Shown: positions 1-9,260, numbered from the stretch's first letter. The stretch: DNA of 64,000 bases from CAZCPB01 sp044223975 (GCA_044223975.1 JBGALI010000023.1:5846-69845), one strand, 5' to 3'. Notes: a model not told the origin generated them from the letters alone. Numbers and translations: made by a program.

Positions 1-560
1 CCGCTCATCGCCGTCTTGGGTCCCCAATCCCACCCGAAGTCGCACGCGGGCTTGCGGATGCAGTTGAACGGGTCCCAGTCCCCGTTCCGCGGCAACGGAC
101 CCAGGCGTGCATCCTCCGCGTGGATGTGCGCGATCGGCGCGGTGAACGTGACGACCAGTTCGTTGCGCCCGCGATGCAACAGTTTCCTGGTGTCAAAGCG
201 GTGGGGGACAAACGCGCTGGCCGATCGCCCGATCTCGACACCGTTGAGCATCACCGTCGCGATGGTGTCGAGGCACTCAAAGACAACGTCGACGCGGTCG
301 TGACCGAACATCGCATTGTCGGCATCGAACGTGCAGCGGTACTCCCACCCGGTTCGCCCGACCCAGAGTTGGTCCAGCTCCGCCATGCCGCGGTCAGGGT
401 GCGCGATGAGGTGGGCGCGGAGAAGGTCGGCGTGCACGCACCCCGGCACCTGCGCCTCGATCCCCTGCCGCGGCACCGAACCCGGCACCGCCGAGAGATC
501 CCCCGCGGGCCGCACGGTCCACGCCAGGGGTGAAAGGTCTTGTGATGCGGGCTCGAGCAT
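1..560 (-). CDS. Beta-mannosidase-like glycoside hydrolase (GH2), N-terminal part
   Basis: Partial gene: the frame is open from the ATG at 560 to the window edge (about 186 residues), so the catalytic part lies outside. The sequence shows the jelly-roll sugar-binding domain of GH2 beta-mannosidases, including a W-V-G-R-T-G-W-E-Y-R stretch and, near residues 170-185, IRKPACDFGWDWGPK, which matches the family signature (R-K-x-x-x-x-F-G-W-D-W-G-P). The family removes terminal beta-mannose from oligosaccharides. No signal peptide is visible, so a cytoplasmic enzyme is likely. It is transcribed away from the DUF3465 gene. Identification rests on the N-terminal domain only. Confidence 0.85.
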   Translation of the reverse strand, partial: MLEPASQDLSPLAWTVRPAGDLSAVPGSVPRQGIEAQVPGCVHADLLRAHLIAHPDRGMAELDQLWVGRTGWEYRCTFDADNAMFGHDRVDVVFECLDTIATVMLNGVEIGRSASAFVPHRFDTRKLLHRGRNELVVTFTAPIAHIHAEDARLGPLPRNGDWDPFNCIRKPACDFGWDWGPKTAMS

Positions 561-643
561 GGTGGCGGAGTGGAGAATACACGGGCCAAGACCGCTCCGG
601 GCGACGTCGGCTTCCGCTCTGCCCGCCTGCTACAACTGAGCCC

Positions 644-1171
644 ATGAGCCGCGACCCGACCCGCTCCATCCCGCCCGGCGCTCTCCGCATGCTCCCGCCG
701 TGGCTGCGCCTCGTGCTCGTGGTGATCGTCGCCGCCGTGGGCTGGTGGTACCAGGGCCGCGGCGGGCCGGCTCCGTCCGGTTCACGCCCCGCGCCGACCA
801 CCACCGTGCACCCGCCCGCGCCGAGCGAGGGAGCCCCCACGGGCGAGCAGGCCGTCCTCGACGCCTTCCGCAACCAGCGTTCCGACCTGGTCGTCGAGGT
901 CACCGGCGCCGTGACCAGGGTTCTGCCCGACGACGCCGAGGGGGACCGCCATCAGAAGTTCTTGGTCAAGCTCCCCGGCGGCCAGACGCTCCTGGTCGCC
1001 CACAACATTGACGTGGCCCCGCGCGTGCCCGTGAAGGAGAAGGACACGGTCTCGCTCCGCGGCGAGTACGAGTGGTCCGAGCAGGGCGGCACCGTGCACT
1101 GGACCCACAAGAGCAGCCGCGGCACGCACCAGGACGGGTGGATCAAGCTCGGCGGCAAGTTCTACCAGTAG
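644..1171 (+). CDS. DUF3465 family protein, membrane-anchored
   Basis: 175 residues from ATG 644; an upstream in-frame GTG at 530 would add 38 residues overlapping the divergent mannosidase and was not chosen. Residues about 16-38 form one hydrophobic segment, then a Pro/Thr-rich linker, then a soluble domain. That domain carries the DUF3465 hallmarks: a D-D-x-x-G-x-R/D-H-Q-K-F core, LLVAHNIDVAPRVP, then GEYEWSEQGGTVHWTH and HQDGWIKLGGKFYQ at the C-terminus. The family is small and of unknown biochemical role; the fold suggests an OB-like nucleic-acid or ligand binding barrel (inference). The domain probably faces the periplasm. Confidence 0.85.
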   Translation: MSRDPTRSIPPGALRMLPPWLRLVLVVIVAAVGWWYQGRGGPAPSGSRPAPTTTVHPPAPSEGAPTGEQAVLDAFRNQRSDLVVEVTGAVTRVLPDDAEGDRHQKFLVKLPGGQTLLVAHNIDVAPRVPVKEKDTVSLRGEYEWSEQGGTVHWTHKSSRGTHQDGWIKLGGKFYQ

Positions 1172-1326
1172 CGTGCGGGTATGCAGGTTGTGCCTGCGCG
1201 GTGGCGCGTGTTCGGCACGACTCTGGCGAGGCACGCCAGAGTCGTGGCACGTCCAAGCCTTGCACACAAGCTCCGTATTTCCTGCCGTACACTCTCCGTC
1301 GCCCGCACCGCCCGGAGCCAGCGCCC

Positions 1327-3843
1327 ATGCAGGACTTTGAGAAACTCGGGTCGTTCTACCTCGGCAAGGTCTACGACATCGAGAAGCGGGCCCGCACCGA
1401 CGCGCTGGTGCTCTACGACTCCAAGGACCTGTGCACGCACGCCGTCTGCGTCGGCATGACCGGCAGCGGCAAGACCGGCCTGTGCCTGACCCTGCTCGAA
1501 GAAGCGGCGATCGACAACATCCCCTCGATCATCATCGACCCCAAGGGCGACCTCTCCAACCTCCTGCTCACGTTCCCCGATCTCAAGCCCGAAGACTTCG
1601 CCCCCTGGGTCAACGCCGACGACGCGGCCAAGTCCGGCGTCACCCCCGCCCAGCTCGCCGAGCAGCAGGCGGCGCGCTGGAGCAAGGGTCTGGCCGAGTG
1701 GAACCAGGACGGCGCCCGCGTCCGAAAGCTCCGCGACTCCGCCGACTTCTCCATCTACACCCCCGGCTCGACCGCGGGCCTGCCCGTGTCGATCCTGAAA
1801 TCCCTCGACGCCCCCGACCCCGCCGTGCGCGAGGACACCGAGCTCTTCCGCGCTTGCGTCAGCACCACCGCCACCAGCCTGCTGGGCCTGCTGGGCATCG
1901 ACGCCGATCCTATCAGGAGCCGCGAGCACATCCTGCTCTCGACGCTGCTCGCCCGCGCCTGGGGCGCGGGGCAGAGCCTCGAGCTGGGCGCGCTGATCGC
2001 GCAGGTGCAGAACCCGCCGGTGACCAAGGTCGGCGTGATGGACCTGGACTCGTTCTACCCCGCCAAGGACCGCTTCGAACTGGCGATGGCCCTGAACAAC
2101 CTGCTCGCGGCGCCCGGCTTCTCGACGTGGATGGAGGGCGAACCGCTCAACATCGACGCCCTGCTGCACACCAAAGAGGGCAAGCCGCGGGTCTCGATCT
2201 TCTCCATCGCGCACCTCTCCGACGCCGAGCGGATGTTCTTCGTCTCGCTCCTGCTCAACCAGACGCTCGGCTGGGTGCGCACGCAGTCGGGCACGACCAG
2301 CCTCCGCGCCATCCTTTACATGGACGAGATCGCCGGCTACTTCCCGCCCACCGCCAACCCGCCCAGCAAGCTCCCGCTGCTCACGCTCATGAAGCAGGCC
2401 CGCGCTTTCGGCATGGGCATCGTGCTGGCGACGCAGAACCCCGTCGACCTTGACTACAAGGGCCTCTCCAACGCCGGCACCTGGTTCATCGGCCGCCTCC
2501 AGACCGAGCGCGACAAGGCGCGAGTTCTCGACGGCCTCGAGGGCGCCGCGGCCGCGGCAAGCGCGAAGTTCGACCGCTCCTCGATCGAGACGCTTCTCTC
2601 GCAGCTGGGCTCGCGCGTCTTCCTCATGAACAACGTCCACGAGGACGCCCCAGAGATCATCGAGACCCGCTGGGCCCTCTCCTACCTCCGCGGCCCGCTG
2701 ACGCGAGCGCAGATCAAGAGCCTGATGGACGCCAAGCGCACCGGCGCCGCGCCCGCGGCGGCAAGCGCCGACACTTCTTCCAGGTCTTCTTCTTCTTCTA
2801 CTCCTTCGGCCACTCCTTCTACCCGTCCTAGTGGGGCAGGTGTCCCACCTGCCACTACCCGCCCTACTCCCTCTCCTTCTCCCGCCTTCTCCGCCTCGCG
2901 CCCGCTCCTCCCCCCCGATGTCCCGCAGTATTTCGTTCCCATCCGCACCACCGTCGCCGGCGCTGCGCTCGCCTATTCCCCGCGAATCCTCGCCTGCGGG
3001 CGGGTCTACTACAGCGACCCCAAGTCCGGCGTCGACACCACCGTCCCCGCCTCCCTCCTCACTCCCTTCGGCGACGGCCCGCTCACGCTCGACTGGGACC
3101 ACGCCCAAACGACCGAGCTCACCGACACCGACGTCGAGAAGGACCCCGAGGCCGCGGGCACGTTCGAGTCTCTCCCCCCCGACGCCGGCAAGCTCAAGAG
3201 CTACGAGGCCTGGAAGAAGTCCTTCGCCGACACGCTCTACCGCACCCACAAGCTCGAACTCCTCCGCAGCGATGCGCTCGACGAGGTCTCGCGCCCCGAC
3301 GAATCGGAGCGCGACTTCCGCCTCCGCCTGCAGCAGAAGGCCCGCGAGATCCGCGACGCCGCCAGCGCCAAGCTGCGCCAGAAGTACGCGCCCAGGCAGG
3401 CCCAGCTCGCCGACCGCCTCCGCCGCGCCCAGCAGCGCGTCGAGGAGCAGGCCGCGCAGGCCCGCTCGGCCAAGATCCAGACCGCCATCTCCTTCGGCTC
3501 GGCGATCCTGGGCGCGTTCCTGGGACGCAAGGCCGTCAGCTCCGCCAACATCGGCAAGGCCTCGACCGCCATGCGCGGCGTCGGCCGCAGCATGAAGGAG
3601 TCAGGCGACGTCGGACGCGCGGAGGAGTCCGTCGAGGCCGTCCAGCAGCAGATCGCCGAGCTCGAGGCCGAGGTCAAGTCCGAACTCGACGCCGCCGCCG
3701 CGGCCGCCGACCCGCTCACCGAGACCTTCGAGAAGATCTCCCTCCGCCCCAAGAAGACCAACATCACGGTGCGCGCCGTGGTGCTGGCGTGGGTGCCGCG
3801 CTGGGTCGACGCCTCGGGACGCGCCACCGACGCCTGGGCGTAG
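1327..3843 (+). CDS. HerA-type DUF87/VirB4-like ATPase with coiled-coil C-terminus
   Basis: 838 residues from ATG 1327; the frame is open upstream but ATG 1327 starts the conserved part. Residues about 33-48 hold Walker A (CVGMTGSGKTGLCL), followed by IIIDPKGDL; Walker B is AILYMDEIAGYF near residue 335, and a sensor-like VLATQNPVDLDYKG follows. This is the FtsK/HerA superfamily of hexameric DNA translocases or pilus/conjugation-type ATPases. The C-terminal third has a long Arg/Glu/Ala-rich coiled coil (about residues 650-780). Between them lies a Ser/Thr/Pro-rich linker with T-rich, atypical codon use and a DNA palindrome. It stands alone with no nuclease partner, so the substrate cannot be named. 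Confidence 0.85.
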   Translation: MQDFEKLGSFYLGKVYDIEKRARTDALVLYDSKDLCTHAVCVGMTGSGKTGLCLTLLEEAAIDNIPSIIIDPKGDLSNLLLTFPDLKPEDFAPWVNADDAAKSGVTPAQLAEQQAARWSKGLAEWNQDGARVRKLRDSADFSIYTPGSTAGLPVSILKSLDAPDPAVREDTELFRACVSTTATSLLGLLGIDADPIRSREHILLSTLLARAWGAGQSLELGALIAQVQNPPVTKVGVMDLDSFYPAKDRFELAMALNNLLAAPGFSTWMEGEPLNIDALLHTKEGKPRVSIFSIAHLSDAERMFFVSLLLNQTLGWVRTQSGTTSLRAILYMDEIAGYFPPTANPPSKLPLLTLMKQARAFGMGIVLATQNPVDLDYKGLSNAGTWFIGRLQTERDKARVLDGLEGAAAAASAKFDRSSIETLLSQLGSRVFLMNNVHEDAPEIIETRWALSYLRGPLTRAQIKSLMDAKRTGAAPAAASADTSSRSSSSSTPSATPSTRPSGAGVPPATTRPTPSPSPAFSASRPLLPPDVPQYFVPIRTTVAGAALAYSPRILACGRVYYSDPKSGVDTTVPASLLTPFGDGPLTLDWDHAQTTELTDTDVEKDPEAAGTFESLPPDAGKLKSYEAWKKSFADTLYRTHKLELLRSDALDEVSRPDESERDFRLRLQQKAREIRDAASAKLRQKYAPRQAQLADRLRRAQQRVEEQAAQARSAKIQTAISFGSAILGAFLGRKAVSSANIGKASTAMRGVGRSMKESGDVGRAEESVEAVQQQIAELEAEVKSELDAAAAAADPLTETFEKISLRPKKTNITVRAVVLAWVPRWVDASGRATDAWA
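2831..2855. repeat. Palindrome inside the linker of the HerA-like gene
   Basis: Arms GGCAGGTG (2835-2842) and CACCTGCC (2846-2853) are perfect inverted repeats with a 3-base loop, flanked by GTGG and AC. The palindrome lies in the coding region for the Pro/Ser/Thr-rich linker, in frame. It looks like a small mobile palindromic unit tolerated in a disordered segment. Confidence 0.6.
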
Positions 3844-4231
3844 AACGACCCGCGCCGGACGAAGCCCCGGCCCGGGAATCGCCGCCTCCCCCGCTCCACG
3901 ACGCCGCGCTCCCGCACCCCAGACGCGATGAACCTCAGGCGCGGAGCAACCCGCGGCGTGCGCCGTCAACATGACGATCCCGCACCCCCGTCGTGATCAG
4001 CACTCGGGGCCACGCCGATGGGCCGTGGTTACGCCGCTCGCACCGCCGTCCGCCGCCGGGCCCTTGCCCCGCGGCAGTCTCAACGACGCGGGCGGCGGAC
4101 CGACCGCTCCGGCCAAGGACAGACCACCACCAGGACCGAGGCGCCGTCGAGCCCGCGCCGGGATCACCCGGCGTGGTCCGGTCGTGACGTGGTCCGAACG
4201 AGTCATTGCCCCCCTGGATCAGGAGACGAAC
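3844..4231. other. 388-base gap without a recognised gene
   Basis: The only reading frames here are GC-driven, without a recognisable protein. No clear promoter hexamers or terminator were seen. It separates the HerA-like gene from the small membrane protein gene on the same strand. Confidence 0.5.
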
Positions 4232-4624
4232 ATGAGCCGCGCACTCGCCGTCGCCGATAGTCTCGCGCAAGCCGCGATCTTCACGCTCATGGTGATTCTC
4301 GCCATGCAGGGGATGGTCTTCATCGGATATGTGGTGCTGGTCATGCACGGCGTCGTGCCGTGGGTGGCGCTGGCCGGCGTCGCGTCGGCGATCTTCGCCC
4401 TCTCCGCCGCGGTGCACATCTCCTCGAACCTGCAGCACCGCGACGGCGCCAACGACCCGCCCACCGAGTCGACGGACACCGCGCCGCCGCCCGGGCATCA
4501 GGGAGTCGAACTCAAGCCCGCCCCGCGCCCCGACCGCGAACATCTCACCACGGCCGGGCTCCGCGGCACACTCGAATTAGCCCCCGCGGCAGACGCCCCG
4601 GCCGACGCGGTCGGCGCGGCGTGA
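4232..4624 (+). CDS. Small membrane protein of unknown function
   Basis: 130 residues from ATG 4232, preceded by AGGAG at a good distance, which decides against the longer frame that begins at 3971. Two hydrophobic segments (about residues 12-36 and 42-64) are followed by a hydrophilic Pro/Ala-rich tail, a topology of two helices with a disordered cytoplasmic or periplasmic tail. No family is recognised. It converges on pgl with a 36-base gap. Confidence 0.65.
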   Translation: MSRALAVADSLAQAAIFTLMVILAMQGMVFIGYVVLVMHGVVPWVALAGVASAIFALSAAVHISSNLQHRDGANDPPTESTDTAPPPGHQGVELKPAPRPDREHLTTAGLRGTLELAPAADAPADAVGAA

Positions 4625-4660
4625 GCGAACCTCACCGCGGCCGCGCGGCCCGCCCGTTTA

Positions 4661-5344
4661 TCACTCGGTTCCCGCCGCCGCGCGGTCGGCGATGACGGTG
4701 GCCCGCTCCCGCGCCACCCGCCCCGCCGGGATCGAGCGGTCCCCCGCGCGCAGGCGCCGCAGCGCCTCGACCTTCTCGCCGCCCGTGACCACCCACAGCA
4801 CGCGCCGGGCCTGGTCGAGCACGGGGTACGTGAGCGTCATCCGCTTCCGACCTTGGTAGATGCCCGTCACCGCGACGTCCGCGTCGGTCACGTCGAGCGC
4901 CGCATCCCCCGGCACCAGCGACGCCGTGTGCCCGTCGGCGCCCAGGCCAAGGTGCACCAGGTCCAGCACCGGCGGAGACCCGGCCAGCCCGCGCAGCGTC
5001 GCCCCGTATTCCGCCGCGGCGCCCGCAAGGTCCGGAGACTCGACCGGCATCGCGTGGACCTGCGCCGTCGGCCCCCGCCCCGCCAGGCTCGCCACCAGGT
5101 GCGTGAGGTTCCGGTCCTTGTCCCCCGCGGGCGCCACCCGCTCGTCCACCTGCACGACGTGCACCCGCTCCCACGGCAGAGTCTCCGCGGCCAGGTGCCC
5201 GAGCATAATCCACGGCGTCCGGCCCCCGCTGACCGCCAGCACGAAGCGCCCGCGCGCCGCCACGCCCGCGCGGATCTCCGCCGCGATCACCGCCGCGGCT
5301 TGGCGTGCCACCGCCCGGTCATCGTCGAGCACCTCGACCTGCAT
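4661..5344 (-). CDS. pgl: 6-phosphogluconolactonase
   Basis: 227 residues, normal for the family. It hydrolyses 6-phosphogluconolactone to 6-phosphogluconate in the oxidative pentose phosphate pathway, in the cytoplasm. Family motifs are in order: AVSGGRTP near residue 38, QVDERVAP..DKDRN near 68, and HLGLGADGHTASLVPG near 133, which carries the catalytic His/Asp region. The start is ATG 5344, 17 bases after the gnd stop. It is the last gene of ppgK-pgi-gnd-pgl, supplying the substrate for gnd. Confidence 0.93.
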   Translation of the reverse strand: MQVEVLDDDRAVARQAAAVIAAEIRAGVAARGRFVLAVSGGRTPWIMLGHLAAETLPWERVHVVQVDERVAPAGDKDRNLTHLVASLAGRGPTAQVHAMPVESPDLAGAAAEYGATLRGLAGSPPVLDLVHLGLGADGHTASLVPGDAALDVTDADVAVTGIYQGRKRMTLTYPVLDQARRVLWVVTGGEKVEALRRLRAGDRSIPAGRVARERATVIADRAAAGTE

Positions 5345-5361
5345 CGGAGCCTCCGCGCGCC

Positions 5362-6378
5362 TCAGCCCTTGTGCTTCTCGACGTGCCCGCCGAACGCAAA
5401 GCGCATCGCCGACAGCACCTTGTCCGAGTAGTCCGACTCGCCGCGCGAGCTGAACCGCTGGTATAGCGCCGCCGACAGCACCGGCGCCGGCACGGCCTCG
5501 TCGATCGCCGCCTTGATCGTCCAACGCCCCTCGCCCGAGTCGGAGACGCGCCCGGAGAATTCCTTGAGCTCGGGGTCCTTCACCAGCGCCGACGCGGTGA
5601 GGTCCAGCAGCCACGAGGCGATCACGCTGCCGCGGCGCCACACCTCGGTGATGTCGCGGAGGTTCATGTCGAACTGGTAGTGCGCGGGGTCGCGCAGGGG
5701 CGTGGTCTCGGCGTCGACCGCGTGCTCGCCCTTGCCCACGTTGGCCGCGCGGAGGATGCCCAGCCCCTCGGCGTAGGCCGCCATGAGCCCGTACTCGATG
5801 CCGTTGTGCACCATCTTGACGAAGTGCCCGGCTCCGCTGGGCCCGCAGTGCAGGTAGCCGTGCTCGGCCGTCCCGCCGATCTTCTCGCGGCCGGGCGTGC
5901 GCGGGATGTCGCCGATCCCCGGCCCGAGGGTGTCGAAGATCGGGTCGAGGCGCTTCACGACCTCGCTCTCGCCGCCGATCATCATGCAGTAGCCGCGTTC
6001 GAGGCCCCAGACGCCGCCGCTGGTCCCGACGTCCACGTAGTGCAGCCCCCTGGCCGCGAGCTCCCGGGCCCGCCGGATGTCGTCCACGTAGTAGGAGTTG
6101 CCGCCGTCGATGATGGTGTCGCCGCGCTCCAGCAGCGGGGCCAGGTCGGCGATCGTCGCGTCGACCACCGCCGCGGGGACCATCAGCCACACCGCGCGGG
6201 GCTTGTCGAGCTTCTTGACCATGTCGGCCAGCGACTCGGAGCCGGTGGCCTTCTCCCTGGCGAGGCTCGCCACCGCCTCGCGCGACCGGTCGAACACCAC
6301 GCACGAGTGCCCGCCCTTCACCAGCCGCCGCACCATGTTGGCGCCCATCCGTCCCAGGCCGATCATTCCAAGCTGCAT
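5362..6378 (-). CDS. gnd: 6-phosphogluconate dehydrogenase, short decarboxylating type
   Basis: 338 residues, the length of the short YqeC/GntZ-type enzymes rather than the 470-residue classical Gnd. It oxidises and decarboxylates 6-phosphogluconate to ribulose 5-phosphate. The N-terminal dinucleotide fold shows MIGLGRMGANMVRRL; DGGNSYYVDD, GTSGGVWGLERGYCMMIGG (substrate loop) and the catalytic region HFVKMVHNGIEYG with Lys and His/Asn follow in order. Start ATG 6378, 35 bases after the pgi stop. Short Gnd enzymes are often NAD-preferring; cofactor choice here is not decided by the sequence as I read it. Confidence 0.93.
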   Translation of the reverse strand: MQLGMIGLGRMGANMVRRLVKGGHSCVVFDRSREAVASLAREKATGSESLADMVKKLDKPRAVWLMVPAAVVDATIADLAPLLERGDTIIDGGNSYYVDDIRRARELAARGLHYVDVGTSGGVWGLERGYCMMIGGESEVVKRLDPIFDTLGPGIGDIPRTPGREKIGGTAEHGYLHCGPSGAGHFVKMVHNGIEYGLMAAYAEGLGILRAANVGKGEHAVDAETTPLRDPAHYQFDMNLRDITEVWRRGSVIASWLLDLTASALVKDPELKEFSGRVSDSGEGRWTIKAAIDEAVPAPVLSAALYQRFSSRGESDYSDKVLSAMRFAFGGHVEKHKG

Positions 6379-6413
6379 GGCCGATTCCTTTCCAGGTGTT
6401 CGTCGGGTCGGGC

Positions 6414-8054
6414 TCAGGTCGCGGCGCGGAGCGCGCGGTAGCGGCGGATCAGGGCGTTGGTCGAGGAGTCGTGGCCGAGCGCCGGCGCCGCCGCGCTCTC
6501 GAGCTCGGGGATGATGCGCTGCGCCAGGGCCTTGCCCAGCTCCACACCCCACTGGTCGAAGCAGTTGATCCCCCAGACCGCGCCCTGGGTGAAGACGGCG
6601 TGCTCGTACAGCGCCACCAGCGCGCCCAGCGCGTGCGGCGTGAGCCGCTCGGCCAGGATCGTGTTCGACGGCCGGTTCCCCTCGAAGACGCGGTGGGGCA
6701 CCAGCGCCGCCGCAGTGCCCTCGGCCCGGACCTCGTCGGCCGTCTTGCCGAACGCCAGCGCCTCGGCCTGCGCGAAGACGTTGGCCATCAGCACGTCGTG
6801 GTGCCGCCCCAGCGGGTTCAGCGTCCGCGCAAACGCGATGAAGTCGCACGGCACCAGGCGCGTGCCCTGGTGGATCAGCTGGTAGAACGAGTGCTGCCCG
6901 TTGGTCCCCGGCTCGCCCCAGTAGATCGGGCCCGTGGGCACGCCCACGCGCCCGCCGTCCAGCCGCACGTGCTTGCCGTTGCTCTCCATCGTTAGCTGCT
7001 GCAGGTACGCGGGGAATCGCTTGAGGTACTGCTCGTACGGCAGCACCGCCACCGTCTCGGCGCCGAAGAAATCGGTGTACCACAGCCCCAGAAGCCCCAT
7101 GATCGCCGGCAGGTTCCGCTCGAAGGGCGCGGTGCGGTAGTGCTCGTCCATCGCGCGGAACCCCGCGAGCATGGCCCGGAAGCTCTCCGGCCCGACCGCC
7201 AGCATCGTCGAGAGGCCGATCGCCGAATCCATCGAGTACCGCCCGCCCACCCAGTCCCAGAAGCCGAACATGTTGGCGGTGTCGATGCCGAACTCCGCGA
7301 CCTTGGCGGCGTTGGTCGAGACCGCCACGAAGTGCTTCGCCACCGCCGCGCCGTCGCCCCCCAGCCCCTTGAGCGCCCAGTCCCGGGCGCTCTGCGCGTT
7401 GGTCATCGTCTCCAGCGTCGTGAACGTCTTGGACGACACGATGAACATCGTCTCGGACGGGTCCAGGTCACGCACCGCCTCGGCAAAGTCCGTCCCGTCG
7501 ACGTTGGAGACGAAGCGGAACGTCATCGAACGGTCGCTGTAGTGCCGCAGCGCCTCGTACGCCATCACCGGTCCCAGGTCCGAGCCCCCGATCCCGATGT
7601 TCACGACGTTGCGGATCCGCCTGCCCGTGTGCCCCTTCCACTCGCCCCGCCGCACCCGCTCGCAGAACGCCGACATCCGGCCCAGCACCTCGTGCACCGG
7701 CGCCACGACGTCATGGCCGTCCACGACGATCGACGTTCCCTTGGGCGCCCGCAGCGCCACGTGCAGCACCGCCCGGTTCTCGGTGGTGTTGATCCGCTCG
7801 CCGCGGAACATCGCCTCGATCCGCCCCCGCACGCCCGTCTCTTCCGCCAGGCGGACCAGGAGCTTCATCGTCTCGTCGGTTGCCCGGTTCTTGGAGTAAT
7901 CCAGGAACAGCCCCGCGCCCTCCGCGGTCATCCGCTCGCCGCGATTGGGGTCGTCCGCAAAGAGCCGTCGCAGGTGGAGTCCCTCGACGGACCTGTGGTG
8001 CTCGACCAGCGCTTTCCACGCAGGGGTTTCGGTGATCGTCGTACTGGCGGTCAT
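6414..8054 (-). CDS. pgi: Glucose-6-phosphate isomerase
   Basis: 546 residues, normal length for the long bacterial Pgi. It interconverts glucose 6-phosphate and fructose 6-phosphate. The signatures are present: NIGIGGSDLGPVMAYEAL, FVSNVDGTD, VSSKTFTTLETM, GGRYSMDSAIG, the catalytic-Glu region MESNGKHV, and GEPGTNGQHSFYQLIHQG. Its start overlaps the stop of the upstream glucokinase by four bases (ATGA type), so the two are probably translationally coupled. It feeds the product of the glucokinase either to glycolysis or back towards the pentose phosphate branch. Confidence 0.95.
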   Translation of the reverse strand: MTASTTITETPAWKALVEHHRSVEGLHLRRLFADDPNRGERMTAEGAGLFLDYSKNRATDETMKLLVRLAEETGVRGRIEAMFRGERINTTENRAVLHVALRAPKGTSIVVDGHDVVAPVHEVLGRMSAFCERVRRGEWKGHTGRRIRNVVNIGIGGSDLGPVMAYEALRHYSDRSMTFRFVSNVDGTDFAEAVRDLDPSETMFIVSSKTFTTLETMTNAQSARDWALKGLGGDGAAVAKHFVAVSTNAAKVAEFGIDTANMFGFWDWVGGRYSMDSAIGLSTMLAVGPESFRAMLAGFRAMDEHYRTAPFERNLPAIMGLLGLWYTDFFGAETVAVLPYEQYLKRFPAYLQQLTMESNGKHVRLDGGRVGVPTGPIYWGEPGTNGQHSFYQLIHQGTRLVPCDFIAFARTLNPLGRHHDVLMANVFAQAEALAFGKTADEVRAEGTAAALVPHRVFEGNRPSNTILAERLTPHALGALVALYEHAVFTQGAVWGINCFDQWGVELGKALAQRIIPELESAAAPALGHDSSTNALIRRYRALRAAT

Positions 8055-8818
8055 CGGCGTATCTCTTTCTTCTTCGTAGTCCGAGCCCGTGGGGCCGTCT
8101 GCGCCCCGGTCGGTGCTTCATCGTTCTCGTCCCAGAGCGAAAACCCTCCAAGGAACGCGTTGGCATTATCCCCCGCACGGCAGCGGGGCGGCAGTGTCTT
8201 CAATCGCTTCGCGTTCCCTCCGCCCAGCACCACCTCATCCGGCCCGAGCGCGGCGATCAGGCGCTCCACAACGTCCGCGACGTCCCGACGCCACTTCTTT
8301 ATACCGCGCCGCTCGAGCCCGCGGACGCCGACGTAGTCCTCGAACGTCCCCTTCTTGTAGGGCAGGTGCCCGACCTCCATCGGCTCGAGCGTGCCGTCAG
8401 CGATCATGGCAGTTCCCAGCCCCGTCCCGAGCCCCAGGAACAGCATCCGTCCGCCGCGGTAGCTTCCCAGCGCCTGCATCGCCGCGTCGTTGATGATCTT
8501 CACGGGCCGCCCGAACGCCTTGGCAAAGTCGAACCCGACCCAGCCCTTCGCGAGGTTGTGAGGCTCCGCCACCGGCCGCCCTCGCAGCACTGGCCCGGGA
8601 TACCCGATTGAAACCGCGTCGAACTTCCACTCCGCGGCAAGCTTCCTCACCCCCGCGACCATGCGTCGAGGAGTCAGCGTTGGCCCCGACGCCATCGCTC
8701 GCGACTCGGCCTGCCCACTCCCCAGGATCTTGACGTGCGTCCCGCCAACATCGACCACCAGCACCCGCGCGCCTCGCTCAGAGACCCGCAACTCCGCCCG
8801 AGTCCTCGCACGTCTCAT
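8051..8818 (-). CDS. ppgK: Polyphosphate-type glucokinase (ROK superfamily)
   Basis: 255 residues from ATG 8818; a GTG at 8863 would add 15 residues. It phosphorylates glucose in the cytoplasm, with polyphosphate and/or ATP as donor in characterised relatives. The N-terminal phosphate loop VVDVGGTHVK is seen, then SIGYPGP, a substrate-site NDAAMQALG, LFLGLGTGLGTAMI and the PPGK-typical EVGHLPYKKGTFEDYVG followed by a basic KKW segment. The Cys-rich zinc motif of ordinary ROK kinases is absent, as expected for this branch. First gene of the operon with pgi, gnd and pgl. Donor preference is inferred from the family. Confidence 0.87.
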   Translation of the reverse strand: MRRARTRAELRVSERGARVLVVDVGGTHVKILGSGQAESRAMASGPTLTPRRMVAGVRKLAAEWKFDAVSIGYPGPVLRGRPVAEPHNLAKGWVGFDFAKAFGRPVKIINDAAMQALGSYRGGRMLFLGLGTGLGTAMIADGTLEPMEVGHLPYKKGTFEDYVGVRGLERRGIKKWRRDVADVVERLIAALGPDEVVLGGGNAKRLKTLPPRCRAGDNANAFLGGFSLWDENDEAPTGAQTAPRARTTKKKEIRR

Positions 8819-9033
8819 GGCTCGAATCCCCTTGCCGCGCCGCCCAACCCCACGAGCCGCCACGCACCAGGCCCCAGCCTACCGCCAATTCCGCAGGTCC
8901 ACGACTTCAAGCCGCCACCGTCGCGGCCGTGCGCCACGAGCAAGGGGGCAATCCGATCGCCACAAACTCCGCAAGATGTATGGACCGCTCCCCGCACCCG
9001 TGATCCAGAGTGTCACTGTGCAGAACGAGCGAA

Positions 9034-9107
9034 TGGGCGCAACAGGACTCGAACCTGTGACCTCGGCTATGTGACAGCCGCGCTCTAGCCAACTGAGCTA
9101 CGCGCCC
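9034..9107 (-). tRNA. tRNA-Val (anticodon CAC)
   Basis: Cloverleaf read on the minus strand: a 7-bp acceptor (GGGCGCG with TGCGCCC, one G-U pair), D arm GCTC/GAGC, anticodon stem CGGCT/AGCCG with loop GTCACAT, and T arm ACAGG/CCTGT around TTCGAGT. The anticodon at positions 34-36 is CAC. Discriminator A at 9034; CCA is not encoded. Confidence 0.93.
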
Positions 9108-9260
9108 GAACGGGGAACATCGTACCCTGCCGTGCGGGCGGGTCCACCCGTTCGGGGACCTGTGCAAGCCCGGGACGTCGGGGGCGTTGAGCCGGGGTTC
9201 CGCGTTTGCCTGCCCGCACGCGCGGGCGGGGCTGGACGGGGTCGACGCAGGGGGTGCTTC

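Noticed and set aside
1162..3249. Long minus-strand frame of about 695 codons opposite the HerA-like gene
   Set aside because: It is a high-GC antisense shadow, full of Gly/Arg/Val/Glu, while the plus strand has Walker motifs.
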